DNA from: JBLIAZ01 sp047632015
Lineage (GTDB): Bacteria; Bacteroidota; Bacteroidia; Flavobacteriales_C; GCA-002722245
NCBI GenBank assembly: GCA_047632015.1
Contig: JBLIBC010000168.1
Location: 1-5,962, forward strand
Length of the DNA: 5,962 bases
Direction of reading: 5' to 3'
The position numbers and the translations under genes were made by a program. Shown in pieces: positions 1 through 5,786 of the stretch. The first letter of the stretch is position 1, and each line of letters begins with the position of its first letter. The notes under the pieces are model-generated. The model was given only the letters and a program-made list of their open reading frames with translations. It ran no database searches and had not been told where the DNA came from.

Positions 1-97
1 GTCAGTTGAAACAGAGTCTTTGTCCGTTATCCGAAACTGGCTTAGAATTGCAGACGAGGGAGAAGAGCAAGAAGTGTTGATGTTGGACATTGACTAA
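1..97 (+). CDS. C-terminal fragment of an unidentified protein (5' end outside window)
   Basis: Reading from base 2, the plus strand is open for 31 codons and ends at TAA 95-97, immediately followed by a second in-frame TAA at 98-100. The other two plus frames carry no comparable long ending. The visible tail starts SVETESLSV and ends EVLMLDID. It is strongly acidic, with nine Asp/Glu in 31 residues, most of them in the last fourteen, and it contains one Trp. There is no membrane segment and no T9SS sorting tail. I do not recognise the family from so short a piece. The gene is convergent with the large minus-strand gene, whose stop codon lies 30 bp downstream. The call rests on frame openness, a natural-looking acidic C-terminus and the tandem stop, so it is likely but not certain. 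Confidence 0.6.
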   Translation, partial: SVETESLSVIRNWLRIADEGEEQEVLMLDID

Positions 98-105
98 TAA
101 GTCAA
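90..105. terminator. Small perfect hairpin at the convergent gene ends (possible weak terminator)
   Basis: TTGACT (90-95) and AGTCAA (100-105) form a perfect 6-bp inverted repeat around an AATA loop. The hairpin covers the tandem stop codons of the upstream gene and sits between two converging genes, where a bidirectional terminator would be expected. No T-tract follows it on either strand and the stem is short and AT-leaning, so a role in termination is only a guess. Confidence 0.25.
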
Positions 106-127
106 CAAGACACCCTTTAAACCCCTG

Positions 128-3100
128 TTAGTTTTTGATAAATTTAAGAACTTGTATTTTACCTTCATTTTGCAAGTGAACAAAGTAGAGTCCTTTTTTT
201 AGGTCTCCAACATAAATGCTTTTAACTTTACTTGTTACCTTGTAACCCCCCATTTTTTTACCTTCCACACTGTATATAGTAGCTTGATAATTTAAACCAT
301 TCGTATACAATTTAATTACTTGTTGCGCTGGGTTTGGACTTAACGAAGCAAAGTGATCCGTCGCAATTGAATTAGTGCTAGTAATGCATTTAATTATTAC
401 CAAGTCAATTGAATCAGTTGGAAATGAGCAATTGCCAGCAGGTTTAAAATAGATTCTTGTCGTACCTTCACCAGCTACTGCTGGATCAAAAGTTCCTTTT
501 GAAGAGTCAACTATTCCAGCACCTTGATATTCATAATTACCTGCATAGTCTTCGGCTGCTACTTTAGAGTGTGACCATACAACAGATAAATCTACCATTC
601 CACTGTCAACACAAACTGAACTGTCTGATGTAAATTGAGGACTTTCAGCAGGAGGCAGGTACATTGTTGGTAATCCATGAGCACCCACAAAGCCTGTAAG
701 AGGAGTGCTTGTTAAATTGGTTCCCAGGTTATAATCTCCGTCTATTCGAATGATTTCTCGTCCACTACCAGCGGCAATGTACAAGTAACCATCTGCTGCA
801 TATTCCAAGGCTACTTGATAGGTACTTATTCCTGTTTCTGTTCTTGTATCCCTGATATCAGAATCGGATAGGGAAAGGTCGGACAGGTCATAATGTGCTA
901 ATTTACCAAGTTCGGAAACGTAAAGTTTTGAACCATCTGGTGAAAAAATTAAGTCATACGGAGAATGCGAAGTTGATCCTATGTCTCTTCTGTTACTGAT
1001 TCCACCAGTGCTGTTGTCAAAATTGTAAAGTGTTACTCTTACTCCTTCTCCGTAGTACCCTCCGGTGCACGCGAAATAGTTACCATCATAAGAAAAAGCT
1101 AATCCACCACGCTCCTGATCTCTTGCAGCATAGGTTGGTGCAATGTTGGAAACAACAGGTACTGTATCAAGACCTTCACAAGTTAATTTATAACTATAAA
1201 AGGACTCAGACTCTGCCCCTAATGCTGTTATCCATATGTCAACTCCGTTTTTGTGTCTTGTTGCTGCTATTCCTTCTGAAGTTCTGTATGTTCCTAGTCG
1301 GTTAGCTCCTACAGGAGCAACGTTGTTTCCTAGTTTGTCGAATGTAAAATAATTTAAACCAGCTGTTGCGCTGATAGCATCATCAGTAGTGAATATAAAA
1401 TACTTTTCAGGAGCTAGAGGATGACGAACGGTCATAACTCCTTGAACGGCAGACGTCCTTGTCATACCTCCACCTTCATTTCCCGCCAAAAGACCAGAGT
1501 AAGTAGTTTGAACTGCACTTCCTACACCCGTGTGAAGTGTTCGCCCACTGGAGTAAAACAAAAGATTTCCTTGATCGTCACTTGCAATGGTGCACCCTTC
1601 ATATTGCTGCACCCTTTCCCCAGAAACACTTCCAAGTGTTTGTTGGATTCCAGTTTCCATGTCTACCAGCACCCCAGTAAAAAGATTTGTCGCCCCAAAC
1701 CAGTTTTTATGCGAAGGCCATAACCATGGGAAATTTTCCGTATTGGAACAGTCGTGACTTTTTACGATAACGCTTGCCGTTGCCGAATCGCTGCATCCAT
1801 AAATACTGGTTACAACTACTTTGTATGTTCCAGGAGAACTAGCTTGTTGCTTGTTTGATGTTGAAATGTTTGCCATTGGACCTGACCATGTATAAAGCGA
1901 ATGACCTGCTCCAGCATCAAAAAGGGAACTGTTGTTTGGACAAAGTTTTTTGTCAAGCATTACAATGTTAGGAAGTGGAGTTGATGCTACTTGCAAACTA
2001 TCTGGCGTCCCAGTTCCACAAGAATCAGATGCAGCAACACTGACGTAACCATTCTGGCCAGCTGTTCCCACATTTACTACAATGCTTGTCGTATTTTGAC
2101 CTGACTGAATTGACCAACCTGTAGGAACCACCCAATTGTATCCAGTTGCACCAGAAACTGGGCTACATGAATATTTTTGATTCAACACAGACGGGCAATG
2201 ATTTGCCGTTCCTGTAATTCCCGAAGGACGACCAGGAGGGTTAGGACAATATGAAAAAAATTGAATTCTGTCATATCCGTAATCTGTTGCGTATGCATCA
2301 CCATTTGAATTGATTACAACGTCGGCAGGATAATAAAATTCGCCGTCTCCAGTTCCGGGTCCAGCCCAAGTAATTAGGTGTTTCCCCGTGTTTGAATATT
2401 TACCTATGTTAGCATTTAAACTGCAGGTAATGAAGATGCTGTTATCCTTGTCAATAAAAATACCAAAGGGTTGCCTTGCTTGAATTCCTACTGACCATTT
2501 CGCTACAAACACACCATCATTTGTGAATTTATTGATGCTTTTAGTTAGGGCATCTACCACGTAAACGTTCATAGAATCATCAAGCGCAATGTCGTGAGGT
2601 GCCAAGAACTGTCCGTCGGTGGATCCGTAACTTCCCCAGGTTGTTAAAACTGCTCCGGTAGGACTATATTTTATAACTGTCCTGCTAACTGGTTCTACGG
2701 CAAACAGATTACCAGCAGTGTCTACAGCAATACCGTAATGTGCTGCGCTTCCAAAACTTTTTAAATAGGCTCCAGCACTGCTGTATTTTTTAATGTTGTA
2801 TTTATCAGCTACATAAATGTTTCCTCCTTTATCAAGGCAAACGAATTTAGGGTATGTTAGTCCTCCTCCAGTTATGCTTGTTAAGTAACTTCCCGATGAA
2901 TCAAATTTTTGCACCCTGTTGTTGCTGAAGTCAGCCACGTACAAGTTCCCTTGTTCGTCAATAGTCATACCTTTTGGTGCACCAAGTTGATTTGATCCGG
3001 ATCCACTTGAGCCCCATTGTGAGCGATAAGTAAATGTTTGAGCTTGAAGCGAAAAAACGCAAAGAAGGAAAAGGACAAAAACTACAGTGATTCTTTTCAT
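128..3100 (-). CDS. Secreted multidomain NHL-repeat / PKD / T9SS C-terminal sorting domain protein
   Basis: This 990-residue protein is predicted to cross the inner membrane by Sec and the outer membrane by the type IX system, then be released or anchored at the cell surface. Visible parts, in order: signal peptide (about 1-20, basic MKR, hydrophobic core, cleavage likely after LQA); six NHL repeats (about 27-283) with recurring D-x-x-GN-(I/L)-YVAD and KY/KF-S-x-x-G elements; two PKD/Ig-like domains (about 285-373 and 376-447, with NWVVPTGW and paired cysteines); a second repeat-rich, propeller-like region (about 456-815, including FSPDGSKLYVSE); an Ig-like domain (about 820-904, with GTFDPAVAGEG); and a T9SS type A tail (about 913-990). 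No catalytic motif is evident. NHL propellers usually bind proteins, glycans or other ligands, so adhesion or scaffolding is plausible, but that is inference. The ATG at 3098-3100 is chosen because the signal peptide begins directly there; its leader is A-rich with no Shine-Dalgarno. The gene is a single unit convergent with the upstream fragment and divergent from the Bax inhibitor gene. No convincing promoter match was found on its strand. Confidence 0.93.
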   Translation of the reverse strand: MKRITVVFVLFLLCVFSLQAQTFTYRSQWGSSGSGSNQLGAPKGMTIDEQGNLYVADFSNNRVQKFDSSGSYLTSITGGGLTYPKFVCLDKGGNIYVADKYNIKKYSSAGAYLKSFGSAAHYGIAVDTAGNLFAVEPVSRTVIKYSPTGAVLTTWGSYGSTDGQFLAPHDIALDDSMNVYVVDALTKSINKFTNDGVFVAKWSVGIQARQPFGIFIDKDNSIFITCSLNANIGKYSNTGKHLITWAGPGTGDGEFYYPADVVINSNGDAYATDYGYDRIQFFSYCPNPPGRPSGITGTANHCPSVLNQKYSCSPVSGATGYNWVVPTGWSIQSGQNTTSIVVNVGTAGQNGYVSVAASDSCGTGTPDSLQVASTPLPNIVMLDKKLCPNNSSLFDAGAGHSLYTWSGPMANISTSNKQQASSPGTYKVVVTSIYGCSDSATASVIVKSHDCSNTENFPWLWPSHKNWFGATNLFTGVLVDMETGIQQTLGSVSGERVQQYEGCTIASDDQGNLLFYSSGRTLHTGVGSAVQTTYSGLLAGNEGGGMTRTSAVQGVMTVRHPLAPEKYFIFTTDDAISATAGLNYFTFDKLGNNVAPVGANRLGTYRTSEGIAATRHKNGVDIWITALGAESESFYSYKLTCEGLDTVPVVSNIAPTYAARDQERGGLAFSYDGNYFACTGGYYGEGVRVTLYNFDNSTGGISNRRDIGSTSHSPYDLIFSPDGSKLYVSELGKLAHYDLSDLSLSDSDIRDTRTETGISTYQVALEYAADGYLYIAAGSGREIIRIDGDYNLGTNLTSTPLTGFVGAHGLPTMYLPPAESPQFTSDSSVCVDSGMVDLSVVWSHSKVAAEDYAGNYEYQGAGIVDSSKGTFDPAVAGEGTTRIYFKPAGNCSFPTDSIDLVIIKCITSTNSIATDHFASLSPNPAQQVIKLYTNGLNYQATIYSVEGKKMGGYKVTSKVKSIYVGDLKKGLYFVHLQNEGKIQVLKFIKN
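131..364 (-). other. T9SS type A C-terminal sorting domain
   Basis: The last 78 residues match the Por secretion tail (TIGR04183-type) in order. They show SLSPNPAQQVIKLY (the PNP motif and first strand), TIYSVEGKKM (the second strand and G-K turn), a VGDLKKGLYFVHL block (the L-x-x-G-x-Y-(F/V)-(V/I) motif) and a basic ending KFIKN. In known T9SS cargo this domain is recognised at the outer membrane translocon and usually removed on export. It is the strongest evidence for the host phylum and for the protein's location. Confidence 0.92.
389..643 (-). other. C-terminal Ig-like domain preceding the sorting tail
   Basis: Residues about 820-904 show SSVCVDSGMVDLSV, then YQGAGIVDSSKGTFDPAVAG and a closing strand with Cys-891. 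The GAGI...GTFDPA.AG pattern is a recurring motif of Ig-like domains in Bacteroidota secreted proteins. It probably acts as a spacer between the second propeller-like region and the T9SS tail. Confidence 0.65.
656..1735 (-). other. Second beta-propeller-like region (WD40/YVTN-like)
   Basis: Residues about 456-815 hold six or seven loosely repeated units. The clearest are around 501-524 (ASDDQGNLLFYSSG), 564-588 (EKYFIFTTDD...NYFTFD), 607-639 (DIWITALG), 663-699 (LAFSYDGNYFACTGG), 713-740 (FSPDGSKLYVSE) and 759-787 (AADGYLYIAAG). The repeated S-x-DG-x-(K/N)-(L/Y)-(Y/F) turn is typical of WD40-like and YVTN-like propellers. The segment starts with a W-rich stretch around KNWFG, which resembles the start of similar regions in other Bacteroidota T9SS cargo. 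The blade count is my estimate by eye. Confidence 0.65.
1760..2248 (-). other. Two tandem PKD/Ig-like domains
   Basis: Residues about 285-373 contain CPNPPG, a NWVVPTGW strand and a GYVSVAASDSCGTG ending. This is the form common in Bacteroidota surface proteins, where such domains act as spacers. Residues about 376-447 form a second, more divergent domain with LCPNNSSLFDAGAG, YTWSGP and PGTYKVVVTSIYGCSDS, closing on VIVK. Each contains cysteines placed to form a disulfide across the sandwich (302 or 312 with 361; 387 with 436). The pair separates the NHL propeller from the second propeller-like region. Confidence 0.75.
2252..3022 (-). repeat. Six NHL repeats forming a probable six-bladed beta-propeller
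   Basis: Six divergent protein repeats of about 35-45 residues start near residues 27, 83, 121, 165, 208 and 255. Each has a P-x-(G/D/F)-(I/V) strand, a D-x-x-G/N turn, a (I/L/V)-(Y/F)-(V/A/I) strand and an aromatic-containing end followed by a glycine turn (DSSG, SSAG, SPTG, TNDG, SNTG). Repeats 1, 4 and 6 are introduced by a W-G/W-A-G...G-x-F/L linker typical of NHL proteins. The last repeat ends at FFSYC, next to the first PKD-like domain. Six is the usual blade number for NHL folds, so the propeller appears complete. Confidence 0.88.
3041..3100 (-). other. Sec signal peptide of the NHL/T9SS protein
   Basis: Residues 1-20 have a classical layout: Met-Lys-Arg start, a hydrophobic core rich in Val, Phe and Leu (about 5-15), then a short polar end with LQA before Gln-21. 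There is no lipobox: the only Cys, at 14, lies inside the hydrophobic core and is not preceded by a typical L-(A/S)-(G/A) at the end of the core. Signal peptidase I cleavage is therefore more likely than lipoprotein processing. It supports the chosen ATG. Confidence 0.88.
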
Positions 3101-3186
3101 GGAATTTTTTCTTAAAGATAGGTCAAAAAAGATTTTAAAATGAAAGTAGTCTTACTTGTACTAATGATTGCGTAAAAAAGTAATCT

Positions 3187-3216
3187 TTTGAATTAATGTT
3201 TCTTTCCTTATTTTTG
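3187..3216 (+). promoter_or_regulatory. Bacteroidota-type promoter for the Bax inhibitor / UbiB-like pair
   Basis: TTTG at 3187-3190 is followed, after an 18-nt spacer, by TATTTTTG at 3209-3216. The latter matches the Bacteroidota -7 consensus TAnnTTTG at every fixed position, and the spacer is close to that reported for Flavobacterium and Bacteroides. Transcription would begin near 3220-3223, leaving a 5' leader of about 14 nt before the ATG at 3236. No Shine-Dalgarno is present, as is usual in this phylum. Confidence 0.65.
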
Positions 3217-3235
3217 AAACTATAAACAACATACG

Positions 3236-3988
3236 ATGTCATTATTCAGTTCAAGTAATCCAACTTTTGGAGCAGATACCTTTAAAGGTATAAATCCATC
3301 ACGTGATCACAGCGATGTGATGACGGTTTCAGGGGCAATAAATAAAATTGCCGTTTTAGGGTTATTGGTTTTTGGGGGAGCTTTGTATACTTGGAATTCC
3401 CTTATTGAACTCAACGAAATGAGCTTGGTTATGCCTTATATGCTTGTGGGTGGATTAGGTGGATTTGCTATTGCCATGATTATCATATTTAAAAAACAAT
3501 GGTCCATGTATTTGGCTCCGATATATTGCCTGTTTGAAGGGTTGTTTTTAGGAGCTTTATCAAGTGTTATGGAGCTTACTTTTCCAGGAATAGTAATGCA
3601 AGCCTTGCTTATTACTTTTGGAGTATTGTTTGGCATGTTACTGCTTTATAGGCTGAAAATTATCAAAGTGACCGAAAAATTTAAAATGGTCGTTAGTTCC
3701 GCAACCATTGGAATCGCTTTAATTTATTTTGTTTCGTTTATTGGAAGTTTTTTCAATTTTAACGTGCCCTTAATTCATTCAAGTGGCACTTTTGGAATTG
3801 TGTTTTCGCTGATTGTAATTGTAGTAGCTGCTTTGAATTTAGCAATGGATTTTAATTTTATTGAAGAAGGCGCAAAAAGTAAAGCGCCAAAATACATGGA
3901 GTGGTACAGCGCTTTTGGCTTAATGGTTACTTTGATATGGCTTTATATTGAAATTTTACGACTGCTTGCTAAGTTAAAACGAAGGTAG
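3236..3988 (+). CDS. Bax inhibitor-1/YccA family multi-pass membrane protein
   Basis: This 250-residue inner-membrane protein belongs to the Bax inhibitor-1 superfamily, in the YccA-like branch (COG4760/BaxI_1 type) that starts with a short S-S-N-P motif, seen here at 6-9. Seven hydrophobic segments can be placed at about 31-52, 64-85, 90-110, 119-138, 151-172, 185-204 and 222-243. Family signatures include YLAPIYCLFEGLFLGA in segment 3, LAMDFNFIEEGAK after segment 6 and WYSAFGLMVTLIWLYIEILR in segment 7. In the structurally studied relative YetJ of Bacillus subtilis, two acidic residues in the last helices form a pH-sensitive calcium-leak gate; Asp-205 and Glu-239 look like their counterparts here, by my own alignment. 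The role in this branch is unproven; ion leak or membrane-protein quality control are the options. The ATG at 3236 fits the family N-terminus and follows a good promoter. It leads a likely two-gene transcript with the kinase 53 bp downstream. Confidence 0.9.
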   Translation: MSLFSSSNPTFGADTFKGINPSRDHSDVMTVSGAINKIAVLGLLVFGGALYTWNSLIELNEMSLVMPYMLVGGLGGFAIAMIIIFKKQWSMYLAPIYCLFEGLFLGALSSVMELTFPGIVMQALLITFGVLFGMLLLYRLKIIKVTEKFKMVVSSATIGIALIYFVSFIGSFFNFNVPLIHSSGTFGIVFSLIVIVVAALNLAMDFNFIEEGAKSKAPKYMEWYSAFGLMVTLIWLYIEILRLLAKLKRR

Positions 3989-4041
3989 TTTTTACCCGTC
4001 GACACCTTGTTTATCAATATTGAATAAGTAAATTATACCAA

Positions 4042-5685
4042 ATGGAATACACGATTTCGGGCAGAGCAAAAAAGGTGAACGCCTTGTTTATTGGATCACT
4101 TGTTAATTATATTATTTTCAAGATATATTCTCCATTTTTATCTAAAAAAAGCAAAGCTGAAAAACTGGAAATCATTCATCAAAAATCGGCTTTAAAAATA
4201 GCAGCTGTATTCATGGAATTAGAAGGCTTGTTTTTAAAACTTGCACAGCAAATATCCACCATGTCAAGTATGCTTCCCAAGTCATACACCAAGGCTTTCG
4301 AAGGAGCCCAAGATCATTCTGTCCCTCGTCCATATGAGCACATTAAAAAAAGGATTGAACTGGAGCTAGGCGATAAAATCGAAAACTTATTTGACTCCTT
4401 TGACGAAAACCCAATTGGCGTTGCTTCCATTGGGCAAGTGCATCGAGCGACGCTTAAAACCGGCGAACAAGTGGCCGTAAAAGTACAGCATTTAAAAATT
4501 GAAGAAATTGCAAAATTAGATTTGCAGCTCATTGATAAGCTATTGCGAATTCTGCAGTACTTCATTAAAATACCAGGATTTCAAGGGGTGTTTGATGAGG
4601 TTGTTAAAATGATTCACGAGGAACTAGATTACGTTCATGAGGCGGAGCAAATAAAATTAATTTCAAAAAACTTAAAGGACGATAATAGGATTCTTATTCC
4701 AAAAGTATATTCCCAGTACTGCACCAAAAAAGTGGTCGTAATGGACTTTATGGTAGGTGCTAAAATAACCAATCATGATTTTTTACTGGACAATGGAATT
4801 GACCAAAATTTACTGGTTAAAAACCTACTGGACATTTTTAGCAAAAACATTTTTATTGACGGCATATTTCACGCTGATCCTCACCCAGGGAATATTTTAG
4901 TGAACAAGGAAGGTCAATTAATTTTACTTGATTTTGGGGCAGTGGGTACTTTTGAAGACCACATGAAGGAAGGCATAATTATCCTAATGCAAGCCACAAT
5001 TTTGAAGGATGAAAACCTGATGATTGAAGGGTTTAAAAAAATGGGCTTCATCGGTGATGACCCTTCCATTGATAAAATGTGTAAAAAAATCATTCGCATT
5101 TTAGGTGACTTTTTAATCAATGAAATGAAAATTGATAGCATCAACATTACACAAGTAAATATTGATGACATAGACATACCTAAGCTATTGGGGTTGATTA
5201 AAGGGCTTAATATCAAAGAGATTGAGGAAGTGGTGAAAATACCTAAGGACTGGGTTTTACTAAACCGAACCATTGTTTTAATAATGGGAATCACCACGGA
5301 ATTAGCTCCAGAAACTGAAATATACAAAGAGGTGAAGCCTAACATTTTAAAAATGGCGATTCAAAAGGACAACTTAGGAATGGTGTTCAATGCCACTATA
5401 AAACAACAGGCTTTACGCTTAGTATCCTTGCCCCGTAAAATTGAATTGTTTTTGGCGCAAGCTGAAAATGGGGAAATAGAAGTCAACGTTAAAAAAAGAA
5501 AGGTTGAAATCAAATTGATTTATGCTTTAGTGCAGCAAGTCCTCTTTTTGTTTGCTGCAATTTTATGCTACTCCATGTATTCCGACACGGACAATGAAAT
5601 CCTGAAATGGACTAGTTTGGGAAGTGCGATACTATTTATAAGATCATTTTTGCTTGGCATACACTACAAACGAAAATTGAGATAG
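4042..5685 (+). CDS. ABC1/AarF/UbiB-family atypical kinase (membrane-anchored)
   Basis: This 547-residue protein has the full ABC1/UbiB layout. The family-specific KxGQ-type motif is present as KLAQ (66-69), followed by STMSSMLP and a QD...P-R-P-Y segment (90-98). The loop that replaces the glycine-rich loop of ordinary kinases reads PIGVASIGQVHRA (124-136). The nucleotide-binding Lys is in VAVKVQ (Lys-147), and the ExD motif is E-L-D-Y (194-197). The catalytic loop is HADPHPGN (277-284, Asp-279, Asn-284) and the metal-binding DFG is LLDFGAVG (Asp-297). Two membrane segments lie at about 493-513 and 523-540, as in UbiB, leaving a basic tail. All residues needed for nucleotide and metal binding are present. 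UbiB itself helps make ubiquinone in proteobacteria, whereas Bacteroidota normally use menaquinone. The substrate here is therefore unknown, lipid or quinone handling being the usual suggestion, and I give no gene symbol. The ATG at 4042 gives a normal family N-terminus with an A-rich leader. No clear promoter lies in the 53-bp gap, so co-transcription with the Bax inhibitor gene is likely. Confidence 0.93.
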   Translation: MEYTISGRAKKVNALFIGSLVNYIIFKIYSPFLSKKSKAEKLEIIHQKSALKIAAVFMELEGLFLKLAQQISTMSSMLPKSYTKAFEGAQDHSVPRPYEHIKKRIELELGDKIENLFDSFDENPIGVASIGQVHRATLKTGEQVAVKVQHLKIEEIAKLDLQLIDKLLRILQYFIKIPGFQGVFDEVVKMIHEELDYVHEAEQIKLISKNLKDDNRILIPKVYSQYCTKKVVVMDFMVGAKITNHDFLLDNGIDQNLLVKNLLDIFSKNIFIDGIFHADPHPGNILVNKEGQLILLDFGAVGTFEDHMKEGIIILMQATILKDENLMIEGFKKMGFIGDDPSIDKMCKKIIRILGDFLINEMKIDSINITQVNIDDIDIPKLLGLIKGLNIKEIEEVVKIPKDWVLLNRTIVLIMGITTELAPETEIYKEVKPNILKMAIQKDNLGMVFNATIKQQALRLVSLPRKIELFLAQAENGEIEVNVKKRKVEIKLIYALVQQVLFLFAAILCYSMYSDTDNEILKWTSLGSAILFIRSFLLGIHYKRKLR

Positions 5686-5702
5686 TTACAGCAGCCTGAT
5701 TT

Positions 5703-5744
5703 ACACCTATTATTTTCCTTTTTTAAATCAAAGACTAGGGGTGT
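5703..5744 (+). terminator. Weak candidate terminator after the kinase gene
   Basis: ACACC (5703-5707) can pair with GGTGT (5740-5744) around a 32-nt, T- and A-rich loop, and is followed by a TTCATTTTTC stretch. The stem is only 5 bp and the loop is long, so this is a poor intrinsic terminator. It is listed because it is the best structure found between the kinase stop and the next gene. Confidence 0.15.
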
Positions 5745-5761
5745 TTCATTTTTCAATTGTC

Positions 5762-5777
5762 TTAGTTCTGAAACTAA
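5762..5777 (+). other. Small perfect hairpin upstream of the last gene
   Basis: TTAGTT (5762-5767) and AACTAA (5772-5777) form a perfect 6-bp stem around a CTGA loop. It ends about ten bases before the expected start of the next gene, in an otherwise A-rich leader. No T-tract follows, so it is not a standard terminator. The same stretch contains TAGTTCTG (5763-5770), one mismatch from the -7 consensus TAnnTTTG, but without a TTG at the right distance upstream. Confidence 0.2.
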
Positions 5778-5786
5778 AACAAACAA

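Noticed and set aside
1030..1723. Two plus-strand ORFs of 91 and 100 codons (1030-1305 and 1421-1723) inside the large minus-strand gene
   Set aside because: They lie antisense to a gene with clear domain content, have odd compositions and show no recognisable motif. They are shadow frames.
2252..3022. Possible DNA-level tandem repeat (phase-variable array) in the NHL region
   Set aside because: The repeats are visible only in the protein. The DNA of each unit has diverged and no identical stretch long enough for slippage was seen.
3113..3120. TATCTTTA on the minus strand as a -7 box for the large secreted-protein gene
   Set aside because: It has one mismatch to TAnnTTTG, lies only about 12 bases before the ATG, and lacks a TTG at the right distance upstream.
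3984..3996. GGTA-GTTTT-TACC inverted repeat just after the Bax inhibitor stop
   Set aside because: The stem is only 4 bp and no T-tract follows, so it is not a credible terminator. It does not argue against co-transcription with the kinase gene.
4014..4023. Perfect 10-bp palindrome TCAATATTGA before the kinase gene
   Set aside because: A single short AT-rich palindrome in a 53-bp gap of AT-rich DNA is easily due to chance. No second copy was noticed near the other promoter.
3436..5345. Minus-strand ORFs at 3436-3636, 4314-4565 and 4914-5345
   Set aside because: Each is antisense to the Bax inhibitor or the UbiB-like gene, both of which have strong family motifs. No independent coding evidence was seen.
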